The notes beneath the pieces are model-generated. The model had not been told where the DNA came from, made no database searches, and was given only the letters and a program-made list of their open reading frames with translations. A program made the position numbers and the translations under genes. Shown piece by piece: positions 7,012-13,431 of a stretch of DNA of 28,971 nucleotides. The stretch is from a virus, in the IMG/VR virus record IMGVR_UViG_3300006163_000013, positions 1 to 28,971 of that record. The stretch is one strand, 5' to 3'. How positions within the stretch are numbered: position 1 is the stretch's first letter; each line of letters begins with the position of its first letter.

Positions 7012-7141
7012 ATAACCTCTCTTAATCTTCCACCAAGAAGATTCCCTAGGAGGCGGTCGACGCGCTGTATACCGGCGTACGACGGCGCACCGGCCTGCGC
7101 TGCTCCACGCGCCAGGAGGTCGACCGCTTTCTACAGAACCT
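7012..7141 (-). other. Structured non-coding gap with two inverted repeats
   Basis: This 130-base gap in an otherwise gapless run holds two inverted repeats. A 7-bp hairpin (AATCTTC / GAAGATT, 7024-7043) lies just upstream of the Shine-Dalgarno of the gene at 6754-7011. A 9-bp pair, GCGGTCGAC (7053-7061) and GTCGACCGC (7119-7127), encloses a GC-rich interior. I see no convincing small gene and no tRNA signature. It may be a leader RNA, a protein-binding site or a small RNA. Confidence 0.4.
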
Positions 7142-7333
7142 TCACCTCGGAAGCTTTCGGAGTCGATCGACGTCGATCTTGACCTGCTCGACACCGACCA
7201 CCTTCATTTCTCCGTTCGTTGTGATCGAGATGACGGCCGACACCTTGCCGTCTTTATCCGTGCTCAACCCCATCAGAAGAGCGGGCTCGTTCTGGTAGGT
7301 AGCGTACGGGAAGGTCACGAACGTCGAAACCAT
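7142..7333 (-). CDS. Small hypothetical protein
   Basis: This 63-residue protein starts at the ATG at 7333, whose first base is shared with the TAA of the PP-loop gene (TAATG), so the two are translationally coupled. The composition suggests a small beta-rich domain: two strand-like segments (VSAVISITTN and MKVVGVEQVKID) precede a basic end. It is the last member of the coupled GP88/PP-loop run. Function is unknown. Confidence 0.6.
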   Translation of the reverse strand: MVSTFVTFPYATYQNEPALLMGLSTDKDGKVSAVISITTNGEMKVVGVEQVKIDVDRLRKLPR

Positions 7334-8667
7334 TACAGCGGCCCCCCGCCGGACCCCGCTACCTTCCCCAGGGCTCCGGCGGGAAGCTTCCACTGCTCGC
7401 CGCGGGCGACGATCGCCAGCTCCTCGGGATACTCCTCCTCCAGGGCCAAACGCAGGTTCTCCGGATCGTCCGGCACGAAGCTCCGGCCGCGTCCAGCCTG
7501 ATAGGCGATGTCACCTCCGGCCTGGACGGTGTGGCCGAACTTGTGCTCGTAATCGAGGATCGCCTTGAACTGTTTCGGGTCGACGGCCTTGACGCTCGCC
7601 CACTGGTTCGGCGAGCCGAAGATGCAGGGGAAGCAGCTGACACGGCCCCAGCCCAGGTAGTAGGCCGGGTGCGGCCGGACCCGGAACTTCTTGATGATCC
7701 CCCAGACGTCCGGCTCCATCCAGTCCAGGATCGATCGCCAGTGGTCGACGCGGCGCCGCTTGTTGGTCGAGCGGTGCTCGATGATCTCGGCGTAACCGGC
7801 CCGGTTCGCGCTCTCCTCGCGCCGCTCGCCCGTGATGAATAGGAACTTCCCGTCCTTGAAGCGATCGGTGTTGTTGAAGGCAAGGTTGGCGACGTCGATC
7901 TTGAGCAGGCTCGAACACCAGCGGGTCATCAGATTTGCGACCGGGTTCGGGAACTTCAGTCGCGTGCCGACGGTTCCGCCGCCCCCGGCCTTGCCGACCT
8001 GCCCGTGGTCGACGCCGTCCGGCACGAGCTCGAATCCGACCGGCATCGTCGTCCGGTTCACCTTCGTGATCTCGCCCTCGAAGCCCTGCTCGCGCCACTG
8101 GAAGTAGATCGGGATGTCCAGCGCCTTCGCGATGGCCCGGCAGTAGCTCTCGGTGCAGGGCCAGTCGAAGAAGCGCGGGTCGACGCCAGGGCGCCCGTCG
8201 ACCGACTGGTGCCAGATCTCGATCCGGTCCTTCGGCGCCCCGGCCTCGAGCAAAGAGAGCAGGCAGGCGAGCGAGTCCTTGCCGCCGGAGAAGCTGACGA
8301 TGATCGTGTCGTACTCGTCGAGCGGCAGGAGCGTGCTCGTGTTCTCCTTCCGCTCCTTGTCCTGGCCGATCAGGCGCGTCTTGACCGGCGCCTTGAGACC
8401 GGCCCACCACTGCTGCCAGAGCGCCCAGGTCTCGTGGTCGCTCCACTCGCGCAGGAGGTCCTCGACGTCGAGGCGCCCGCGGGCGTGCTGGAGCTTGAAC
8501 TTCGCGATCTCTCGGGCTTCCGGCGGGAACTTCGCCAGCGCCTTGAAGGGTCGGCCGCCGTCCGGGTCGTCGTACGAGACGACGATCTCCGTCTCACCAG
8601 GGGGGTTCGACTCGACCAGGGCGAGCGTGCCGCCCTGGATCCGACGTTCGTAGAGGATGCGGCTCAT
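7333..8667 (-). CDS. PP-loop ATPase, PAPS-reductase/DndC-like
   Basis: This 444-residue enzyme of the adenine-nucleotide alpha-hydrolase (PP-loop) superfamily adenylates a substrate, often for sulfur chemistry. The PP-loop is SFSGGKDS (125-132). Other family features are RWCSSLLK (249-256, Cys251), ITGERREES (278-286) and a CFPC pair (345-348), and the RPHP segment at 331-334. These Cys could ligate a metal cluster, as in phosphoadenosine phosphosulfate reductases and DndC. The ~115 residues before the PP-loop are extra. The start overlaps the upstream TGA (TGATG). No DndD/E partners are nearby, so classical DNA phosphorothioation is unproven. Another base-modifying or sulfur-assimilating role is possible. 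Confidence 0.8.
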   Translation of the reverse strand: MSRILYERRIQGGTLALVESNPPGETEIVVSYDDPDGGRPFKALAKFPPEAREIAKFKLQHARGRLDVEDLLREWSDHETWALWQQWWAGLKAPVKTRLIGQDKERKENTSTLLPLDEYDTIIVSFSGGKDSLACLLSLLEAGAPKDRIEIWHQSVDGRPGVDPRFFDWPCTESYCRAIAKALDIPIYFQWREQGFEGEITKVNRTTMPVGFELVPDGVDHGQVGKAGGGGTVGTRLKFPNPVANLMTRWCSSLLKIDVANLAFNNTDRFKDGKFLFITGERREESANRAGYAEIIEHRSTNKRRRVDHWRSILDWMEPDVWGIIKKFRVRPHPAYYLGWGRVSCFPCIFGSPNQWASVKAVDPKQFKAILDYEHKFGHTVQAGGDIAYQAGRGRSFVPDDPENLRLALEEEYPEELAIVARGEQWKLPAGALGKVAGSGGGPL

Positions 8668-8954
8668 CAGCGTGCCCAGGCCGCCTCTTCCGGCTCGTAC
8701 TTCCCTTCCTCGGTGGTGTCCTCGATCCAGGAGGCCGCGGTCTCGATCCAGTCGGCGGCCTGATCGTCGGTCAGGCCGTAGGAACGGGCTGCCTCGACCC
8801 AGTCCTTCTCGGAGTAGTTGAGCAGCATACCGTTACTGGACAGGACCTCCAGGAACTCGTCAAGCTTGGCGATCGGAGGGTTCGGATAAACGCCGCCGCG
8901 GCGCTCGCCTCGCTCCTCCATGAACTCGTCGAGCTCCTCCTTCAGCGTGTTCAT
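8667..8954 (-). CDS. Small acidic hypothetical protein
   Basis: This 95-residue acidic, mostly helical protein (many Glu; motifs DWVEAARSYGLTDDQAADWI) lies between the GP88-like and PP-loop genes. Both junctions are TGATG overlaps, so the three proteins should be made together. The frame extends upstream but only as an antisense-like shadow of the GP88 gene. It has no catalytic motif and may be a small partner of one of its neighbours. Confidence 0.65.
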   Translation of the reverse strand: MNTLKEELDEFMEERGERRGGVYPNPPIAKLDEFLEVLSSNGMLLNYSEKDWVEAARSYGLTDDQAADWIETAASWIEDTTEEGKYEPEEAAWAR

Positions 8955-10057
8955 CAGTGGCTCCTGTACGAGACGGCCATGTCGGTGTGGACCCAACAGA
9001 CCCGGCAGTCCTTCTCGCCCTTCGGGCCGCCCGCGTTGGCGCAGGTGTGGCCGTCGTGCTGGTAGGCCGGGCAGATCCAGTCGGCGAGCTTCTCCTTGAC
9101 CGGGTCGAGCTCGATGTCGTGCGCCGAGGAGCCCTGGTCGAAGCCGTCGATCTCCGGAGCGACGTCGGCGAAGTGGAGCGCCGACGGCCGGACCGACATG
9201 TTCTCCGGCGCCGGGTTCGCGCGGACCATGTCGTTGAACTTCGGGAAGGTCCACATGCGGGTCGGCGCCCAGAAGTTCACCTCCGGCATCGCGCGGGCGA
9301 CCAGGACCCAGAGCAGGTAGGTGTTTGGCGAGAGCGTGAAGTCGCCGGAGTCGTGGATCCGGAAGAAGGCGGGGTTCTCGCCGGACTTCTCGCGGACCTT
9401 CGTGTTGCCCTGGTGATATCGGAGGGCCTCGACCATCTTGTCCGCGGCGCCCTCGAGACCGTACTGCTGGACCATCCCGCGGAGCCAGATCCAGCGGGCC
9501 GTCTGCGAGTACTGCGAGGTCCGGTGCATGTAGTTCGACTTCCCGGCGTAGCAGAACTGGCAGATCCAGTCCGGCTTCGAGGCGGGCCGCTGAGCTACGA
9601 CGCCCTGCTTGAGAGCGACGTTGTACTGGGCGCCGCTCTTAAAGAGCTCGGCCGACGCGCAGGCGCCGCCGACCGAGGGCGGCCCGGCCGGGATCGACCA
9701 GGACGCGGCCGACATCTTCGAGGTCTTCGTGAAGAGCGACGGCGCCGTCAGGACGAACTCGTCCAGGTGGGCGTGGTGGATCTTGACCGCGCCGCCCTTC
9801 TTCTTCACGACCTTCGGCATCTTCGTCTTCGGGTCGATGTCGGCCTCGGTCATATACGAGAAGCGAAGCGCCGGAGTGAGCGTCAGGACCGGATCCTTCC
9901 CGCGGCGGGACTCGACGTCGAAGGTGTGACCTTCGAGCATCAGGTAGGCCTCGTTCCGGTTGATGACGGTCCGCTGGAGGAAGGGCGACGGGTTCGAGAA
10001 TCCGACGAAGCGGATCCCGGAGCCGTCTCGCTCGGTGATGATCTCCTGGTCGTCCAT
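8954..10057 (-). CDS. GP88-like (Gene product 88) phage/plasmid protein
   Basis: This 367-residue protein matches my recollection of the GP88 family: SIPAG (121-125), ICQFCYAG (165-172), FRIHDSGDF (232-240), NFWAPTRMW (261-269) and a C-terminal Cys set (329, 339, 351, 354). With Cys133, 166 and 169 there are seven ordered Cys, suggesting metal or Fe-S binding; the CxxCYA motif recalls radical-SAM-like proteins. The family is found in phages and plasmids, and its reaction is not known to me. The start ATG at 10,057 has GAGAGAGG upstream. It is TGATG-coupled to the small protein and then to the PP-loop enzyme, suggesting a joint role. Confidence 0.7.
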   Translation of the reverse strand: MDDQEIITERDGSGIRFVGFSNPSPFLQRTVINRNEAYLMLEGHTFDVESRRGKDPVLTLTPALRFSYMTEADIDPKTKMPKVVKKKGGAVKIHHAHLDEFVLTAPSLFTKTSKMSAASWSIPAGPPSVGGACASAELFKSGAQYNVALKQGVVAQRPASKPDWICQFCYAGKSNYMHRTSQYSQTARWIWLRGMVQQYGLEGAADKMVEALRYHQGNTKVREKSGENPAFFRIHDSGDFTLSPNTYLLWVLVARAMPEVNFWAPTRMWTFPKFNDMVRANPAPENMSVRPSALHFADVAPEIDGFDQGSSAHDIELDPVKEKLADWICPAYQHDGHTCANAGGPKGEKDCRVCWVHTDMAVSYRSH

Positions 10058-10170
10058 TAGCCTCTCTCTCGCATAGAAGCTCTATTTTTCCTAGTGGACC
10101 AGGATAGTTCAAGCCTTTTCAGTCCGACCTGGATCTCGGCGTGTACACGATCAGAACGCGACTTTCCCAT
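10057..10170 (-). CDS. Possible 37-residue basic ORF
   Basis: This short frame begins at an ATG inside the 3' end of the HNH gene and ends with TAATG at the GP88 start. It fills the otherwise empty 10,058-10,150 gap. It is basic, has no recognisable domain and has a weak ribosome site. It may be a coupling leader peptide or simply non-coding spacer. Confidence 0.25.
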   Translation of the reverse strand: MGKSRSDRVHAEIQVGLKRLELSWSTRKNRASMRERG

Positions 10171-10576
10171 GAGCTTCGAGATGATGCTTTCTGCACAGCC
10201 ACCAGATATCCAAAGGCTTCGAATAATCTTCGTGATGCGCCTGAGATTTCTTTGACTTACAGATCTCACACGGAAGTCTCTTTAACCGCCCATCTCGAAG
10301 AGCGTTATTAACTGCCGCCCTCGCGGCGTACTGTTCTCGATGTAGCTTTCTGCGCTTTTTCTGATTAAGGCGTTTCCAGGTAATCCGTGTAGATGTCTTC
10401 TCTCTTTCCTTCTCGTAAGAAATGTAGTAGCTACGCCTACGACGGTAGTTCGATCGAACGTCTGACTTCGCGCACTCTTTACACTTATTCAATCTACCGT
10501 CAGCCATTCTTCGGTGGCGATAGAACGATCTGATGGACCTCTCCTCGCCACACCGAAAGCATCGTTTCTTTTTCAT
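10151..10576 (-). CDS. HNH endonuclease-like protein
   Basis: This 141-residue protein belongs to a common phage HNH-type family. An N-terminal ribbon has CFRC (6-9) and CKEC (32-35) with the usual FYRHRRMADGRLNKC context. A very basic middle follows (~44-100). The C-terminal HNH-like core has CEIC (103-106), AHHEDYSKP (113-121) and WLCRKHHLEAH. It probably nicks or cuts DNA and may be a homing-type gene. The gene is clearly AT-richer than its neighbours (many AGA, AAA and ATA-type codons on the coding strand), suggesting recent acquisition. Its ATG overlaps the upstream TGA (TGATG). Confidence 0.75.
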   Translation of the reverse strand: MKKKRCFRCGEERSIRSFYRHRRMADGRLNKCKECAKSDVRSNYRRRRSYYISYEKEREKTSTRITWKRLNQKKRRKLHREQYAARAAVNNALRDGRLKRLPCEICKSKKSQAHHEDYSKPLDIWWLCRKHHLEAHGKVAF

Positions 10577-10833
10577 CAGAATGGCACGTCGATATCCGAC
10601 ATCTCCTCCTGGGTGTAGACCTCCTCCTTTCGACCGACCAGCCCCCAGACGTACCGACCCTTCCAGCGCTTGCAGAAGAGCCGGTAGACGCCCTCCGTCA
10701 TCCGGACGCGATCGTAGGTCATCGTCTCCTGATTCCACGGCAAGACGATATGGACGCCGATCGCTTCCAGCTCGATCCGGTCTATCTCCCGGCCGCCGAC
10801 CCAGCCGCTGTAGACGATGACGAGCTTAGGCAC
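10576..10833 (-). CDS. Small hypothetical protein
   Basis: This 85-residue protein starts at a GTG directly after the TAG of the cupin gene. It opens with a hydrophobic strand (KLVIVYSGWVGG) and continues with mixed alpha/beta-like sequence (YRLFCKRWKGRYVWGLVGRKEEVY). It is coupled to the HNH gene by TGATG. No family is recognised. It could be a small immunity or accessory protein for the HNH enzyme, but nothing in the sequence shows that. Confidence 0.55.
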   Translation of the reverse strand: MPKLVIVYSGWVGGREIDRIELEAIGVHIVLPWNQETMTYDRVRMTEGVYRLFCKRWKGRYVWGLVGRKEEVYTQEEMSDIDVPF

Positions 10834-11463
10834 CTAGAGAAGCCGATCCTTTGCAGCCGACACAACCGCAGCGACGAGTGCTGGATCCGGACGATGCCCG
10901 AACGCCATGACCGGCGCGTGCGCGACAGGGTAGAGCAGGCGTGCCTTCACGTCTTCCCGCTGCCGGTGCTTCTCGACGACCGTGACCGCCACGTCGTCGT
11001 TCTTCGGTAGAGGTGAATGGTGGAATTTCCCAGCTGGAAACGAATAGCTCTGGCCCTCCTCGATCATGTAGAACTCCCGACGAACCGAGTAGCGGCCGAC
11101 GATGGGCGCCGTCGGACCGTGGTAGTCGGTGTTCGCCGCGGCCCTGGCGTGCGTGAGCGCCAGCATGACGTGGTCGCCGTTCGGATCCGGCGTCTCGTTC
11201 AGCTCCTCGTGCAGGACCCTGCCCGCAAGGACGTGCGAGACCATGTCGAACCGGTGGTCGTGGACGTCGCCGCTCACGTCCATCCCTGGCTTCAGGAGCC
11301 GTCGGGACCAGATGTGGATCCGGATCTCCGGTTCGGCGTGCTCCTTCACGTACCCCTGGAGGACGCCGATCCCGTGGTGACGAAACTCGATCCGGTCGAG
11401 CGACGCCAGGACGATGCCTCGCATTGCGGAGACCGCTGGATTGAGGAAGATCTTCGTGTGCAT
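10834..11463 (-). CDS. Cupin-like protein
   Basis: This 209-residue protein has a double-stranded beta-helix signature: HDHRFDMVSHVLAG (68-81) as the first cupin motif with His68 and His70, and SFPAGKFHHSPL (141-152) as the second, with His148 and His149. These could ligate Fe or another metal, as in small-molecule dioxygenases and isomerases. Phage cupins of this type are usually uncharacterised. The start ATG lies two bases after the TAG of the Tat-signal gene. The substrate cannot be predicted. The longer frame to 11,523 is rejected because it overlaps that gene. Confidence 0.65.
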   Translation of the reverse strand: MHTKIFLNPAVSAMRGIVLASLDRIEFRHHGIGVLQGYVKEHAEPEIRIHIWSRRLLKPGMDVSGDVHDHRFDMVSHVLAGRVLHEELNETPDPNGDHVMLALTHARAAANTDYHGPTAPIVGRYSVRREFYMIEEGQSYSFPAGKFHHSPLPKNDDVAVTVVEKHRQREDVKARLLYPVAHAPVMAFGHRPDPALVAAVVSAAKDRLL

Positions 11464-11465
11464 TT

Positions 11466-11801
11466 CTAGTGTTGTCCACAACAGCATGTCGTTGATCCGT
11501 GTGGCAGAGCTCCGCAGCAGCACCTGGATCCGCGGCCACCGTTAGCGGTAACCTTGATCTCCCCTCCCTCCGGAAAGATGATAAACATTCTCTGGCCCCA
11601 TCCCCCTGCTCCACCCCCACCGTCGCCGAGCTTCCAGCCGTTGAGGTTGAGTTCCTGGTACTGTTTCCAGTGCGCCGCCGAGCAGCTGCCGCTCTCGAGG
11701 TGGAGGGTCGAGTCTCCGTCGCCGAAAAGCTTCTTCGGAAGCGGGATGTGCCGGATGACCGGGAGAGCCGCCAGGATCCGGAGAAATCCACGTCGATTCA
11801 T
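11466..11801 (-). CDS. Tat-signal, Cys-cluster exported protein
   Basis: This 111-residue protein begins with a twin-arginine-type signal: NRRGFLRILAALPVI, where RRxFL followed by a modest hydrophobic stretch fits Tat export. After about residue 28 the mature part has a Gly run (GDGGGGAGGWG), a strand-like MFIIFPEGGEIKV, and a C-terminus with two CCC clusters (RCCCG and TCCCGQH) separated by about 10 residues. Cys triplets suggest metal binding or a disulfide-bonded tip. I know no such family. It lies between a zinc-ribbon gene and the cupin gene on the same strand. It could be a secreted metalloprotein or a surface moron-type product. Confidence 0.6.
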   Translation of the reverse strand: MNRRGFLRILAALPVIRHIPLPKKLFGDGDSTLHLESGSCSAAHWKQYQELNLNGWKLGDGGGGAGGWGQRMFIIFPEGGEIKVTANGGRGSRCCCGALPHGSTTCCCGQH

Positions 11802-11811
11802 CAGCGACTCC

Positions 11812-12093
11812 TCACTTACATAGCCACCACTCGAGCCAACGAGCGAACCTCAGGAGCACGAGCCGGATCCTGGGGCCGCGGCACTCCCGGTAGCAGACCG
11901 AGCAGTACGGCGGGTTCCCGAGAATATTCATAGAGCAGTGGTCGCAGGCGCACGTCACCACAGCAAACCCTCCAGGCATCGAGCGGCAATAAGAACAGCT
12001 GCTAAGGCAGTCATTGCAGTTCACCCAGCGGATGTGCTTTGGCTTTCCGCAATGGCAAGCGTCTACGTATGGATCACCCACCCTGAAAGGCAT
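11812..12093 (-). CDS. Cys-rich multi-zinc-finger protein
   Basis: This 93-residue protein has about 15 Cys in CxC, CxxC and CxxxC spacings (CHCGKPKH, CNDCLSSCSYC, CACDHC, CSVCYREC), enough for three zinc sites. It ends in a hydrophobic/basic helix (IRLVLLRFARWLEWWLCK) that could be amphipathic and touch a membrane. Its ATG lies inside junction element A, right after the stop of the upstream gene. The function is unknown. Confidence 0.6.
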   Translation of the reverse strand: MPFRVGDPYVDACHCGKPKHIRWVNCNDCLSSCSYCRSMPGGFAVVTCACDHCSMNILGNPPYCSVCYRECRGPRIRLVLLRFARWLEWWLCK

Positions 12094-12112
12094 TCTTCAG
12101 CCTTTCTGTGCC
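12089..12112 (-). repeat. Junction element copy A
   Basis: The minus strand reads GGCACAGAAAGGCTG then AAGAATGCC. The arms are GGCA and TGCC. The element holds the last codons and TGA of the upstream gene and the ATG of the downstream gene. AGAAAGG within it can serve as Shine-Dalgarno. Confidence 0.75.
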
Positions 12113-12297
12113 TTATAGGGCCCGATCACCCTTGCGGGGACGACGAATACTCGTCCGCTGCCTTCGCAGAGCTGGCAACGTTCCCAGTCGTTATGACCGA
12201 TCTCCGTCTTGAATCGCGCGTGAAAGGTCAGCACTACCCCGCGCCCATCGCACTTCGGGCACTCGCAAACGTTCAGACCTTCTTCACGTTCCGGCAT
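12097..12297 (-). CDS. DnaJ-type zinc-finger small protein
   Basis: This 66-residue protein has two CxxCxGxG repeats, CPKCDGRG (13-20) and CQLCEGSG (41-48), the layout of the DnaJ cysteine-rich domain but with only two repeats. It probably binds one zinc and may act as a small RNA- or protein-binding factor. It starts at an ATG inside junction element B and ends inside element A with the C-terminal residues AQKG. Confidence 0.65.
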   Translation of the reverse strand: MPEREEGLNVCECPKCDGRGVVLTFHARFKTEIGHNDWERCQLCEGSGRVFVVPARVIGPYKAQKG

Positions 12298-12316
12298 TCT
12301 TCACCTTTTCTGTGCC
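12293..12316 (-). repeat. Junction element copy B
   Basis: The minus strand reads GGCACAGAAAAGGTG then AAGAATGCC. It is nearly identical to copy A. It contains the TGA of the 54-residue gene and the ATG of the DnaJ-finger gene. Confidence 0.75.
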
Positions 12317-12465
12317 ACAGGTTCCGCGTGCCAAGAATCTCGGCAACCACAAATCGTTGACCCCGGCTCCTCCTTGCATATCACGATTTCAAGGCACGGA
12401 AACACGCCCGGTTCAGCACCGGAAATGTCTTTATAATCGTGACCGCAGATTGGGCACTTCGGCAT
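12301..12465 (-). CDS. 54-residue Cys-rich protein
   Basis: This short gene is easily missed. It begins MPKCPICGHDY and carries CPIC (4-7), single Cys at about 24 and 30, and CGC near 39-41, plus a final His. This suggests one zinc ribbon. Its ATG lies in junction element C and its TGA in element B, exactly as for its neighbours, which supports it as a real gene. The C-terminus is AQKR, encoded by the element itself. Confidence 0.6.
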   Translation of the reverse strand: MPKCPICGHDYKDISGAEPGVFPCLEIVICKEEPGSTICGCRDSWHAEPVAQKR

Positions 12466-12484
12466 TCTTTACCTCTTCTGTGCC
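12461..12484 (-). repeat. Junction element copy C
   Basis: The minus strand reads GGCACAGAAGAGGTA then AAGAATGCC. It contains the TAA of the gene at 12,469-12,924 and the ATG of the 54-residue gene. GAGG within it can act as Shine-Dalgarno. Confidence 0.75.
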
Positions 12485-12924
12485 AACCTCTTTGCGATCC
12501 GGAACGGAGTAACCCAAACGACAGGGATCTTCTGACTCTGCCTGTACTGCTCCGCGTACCACCGAAGCCTATGCAATCCGTCTTCGACGACGATCTCCGG
12601 ATAGGGTCCACCGGGAGGAGCCGACAAGAAAATCGGCCACAGAGAATCTGGGTCGTCCTGAGCCCACGCTGGAGGCCACTGATAATCGTCTTTTGATTCT
12701 TGATGCGCGACGAGATCACGCAGGAATTCTTTAACGGAGCCGCCGTAGATGCGGGCGGCCTCCTTCAGGAGCCAGCCCAGCGACACGAAGGCGTAGCCGT
12801 AGGTTTGGCGTTCGGCTATTCCGCCCAGGTGCTCATCGACGGCCATCTTGAATTCTTCTGGGAGGTCGTCGTACGACGTTGCTTCAACAACTTTCGCCTT
12901 CGCCATCTTTACCCTCTTTGGCAC
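12469..12924 (-). CDS. ParB/Srx-fold-like hypothetical protein
   Basis: This 151-residue protein has a C-terminal segment (YPEIVVEDGLHRLRWYAE, then KIPVVWV; ~108-138) that resembles the nucleotide-binding strand-helix-strand of ParB N-domains (DGxHRL followed by a V-rich strand). The N-terminal ~75 residues are helical. If correct, it could bind CTP/ATP or DNA, but this is a motif resemblance only. The GTG at 12,924 sits at the start position of junction element D, as ATG does in copies A-C. An ATG at 12,906 preceded by AGAGGG is an alternative. Confidence 0.55.
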   Translation of the reverse strand: MPKRVKMAKAKVVEATSYDDLPEEFKMAVDEHLGGIAERQTYGYAFVSLGWLLKEAARIYGGSVKEFLRDLVAHQESKDDYQWPPAWAQDDPDSLWPIFLSAPPGGPYPEIVVEDGLHRLRWYAEQYRQSQKIPVVWVTPFRIAKRLAQKR

Positions 12925-12943
12925 TCAATCTGCCTTCTGTGCA
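12920..12943 (-). repeat. Junction element copy D
   Basis: The minus strand reads TGCACAGAAGGCAGA then TTGAGTGCC. It holds the TGA of the upstream gene and the GTG start of the downstream gene; GTG replaces the ATG of copies A-C. Confidence 0.7.
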
Positions 12944-13197
12944 GTCTCTTTAAGTACCTTCATCTGCCACTTCCAGTGAGCAACGTGATCAAAGTCCAAC
13001 TCTACGCGCCAGCGGCCATCGACGTCGGACGGAGCTCCGCGCTCCGAATGCTGCTCACGCATCATACGCCAGTTGGACGGTGGGAGTTCGTAAGCGGCTG
13101 GATCGTAGTTGAAGCTCGGGTCGAACTCTTCGACCTCAAGCGGCAGGCGCACAAAGGCGGCGGTCATCAGAATGACGAACGCGAGAGATCTAATCAC
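12925..13197 (-). CDS. Small protein with N-terminal signal or anchor
   Basis: This 90-residue protein starts at a GTG that overlaps the upstream TGA (GTGA). The N-terminus (MIRSLAFVILMTAAFVRLPL) is a basic-then-hydrophobic segment typical of a Sec signal peptide or membrane anchor. The remainder is polar and aromatic, without Cys. The C-terminal AQKAD falls in junction element D. It is probably located in or across the inner membrane. Function is unknown. Confidence 0.6.
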   Translation of the reverse strand: MIRSLAFVILMTAAFVRLPLEVEEFDPSFNYDPAAYELPPSNWRMMREQHSERGAPSDVDGRWRVELDFDHVAHWKWQMKVLKETAQKAD

Positions 13198-13424
13198 TTC
13201 ATTTCCAGTGTCATCACCAGGGCGTACGGACCGTGTCCCGGCTTCTGAGACAGCACTTCCCGGAAGATCACCCAGTCGCTGCACCAGCAGCAGCGCAGAC
13301 TCCGCTCGTCCTTCGCAGGCCTTATTCCGTCATCTATACAAAAGCAGTGAGGAAGCCCGAGTTCCGGCACCGCCGGGTGAACATGCTTACCGCACGAGGT
13401 CAGGATCTCGACTTGCTTTGACAT
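13194..13424 (-). CDS. Cys-rich hypothetical protein
   Basis: This 76-residue protein has several Cys and His (SCGKHVH, PHCFC, RCCWC), suggesting one or two metal sites. The ATG at 13,424 is chosen because the upstream in-frame ATG (13,460) lies inside the previous gene. The ribosome site is weak. The next gene overlaps its stop (GTGA). No family is recognised. Confidence 0.55.
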   Translation of the reverse strand: MSKQVEILTSCGKHVHPAVPELGLPHCFCIDDGIRPAKDERSLRCCWCSDWVIFREVLSQKPGHGPYALVMTLEMK

Positions 13425-13431
13425 AATAGCT

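Noticed and set aside
7053-7127. Attachment-site or origin interpretation of the GCGGTCGAC/GTCGACCGC pair
   Set aside because: Only one inverted pair, no flanking direct repeats, no AT-rich melting region and no recombinase beside it.
7011-7194. Upstream extension of the gene at 6,754-7,011
   Set aside because: It is an Arg/Ser/Pro-rich translation of the structured gap and of the previous gene, without a ribosome site.
8957-10060. 367-codon open frame on the plus strand
   Set aside because: It mirrors the GP88-like gene almost exactly, with repetitive Arg/Val/Leu composition typical of a shadow frame.
11470-11483. TGTTGTCCACAACA inverted repeat as an operator
   Set aside because: It encodes the CCGQH C-terminus of the Tat-signal protein and has no second copy; the symmetry may be incidental.
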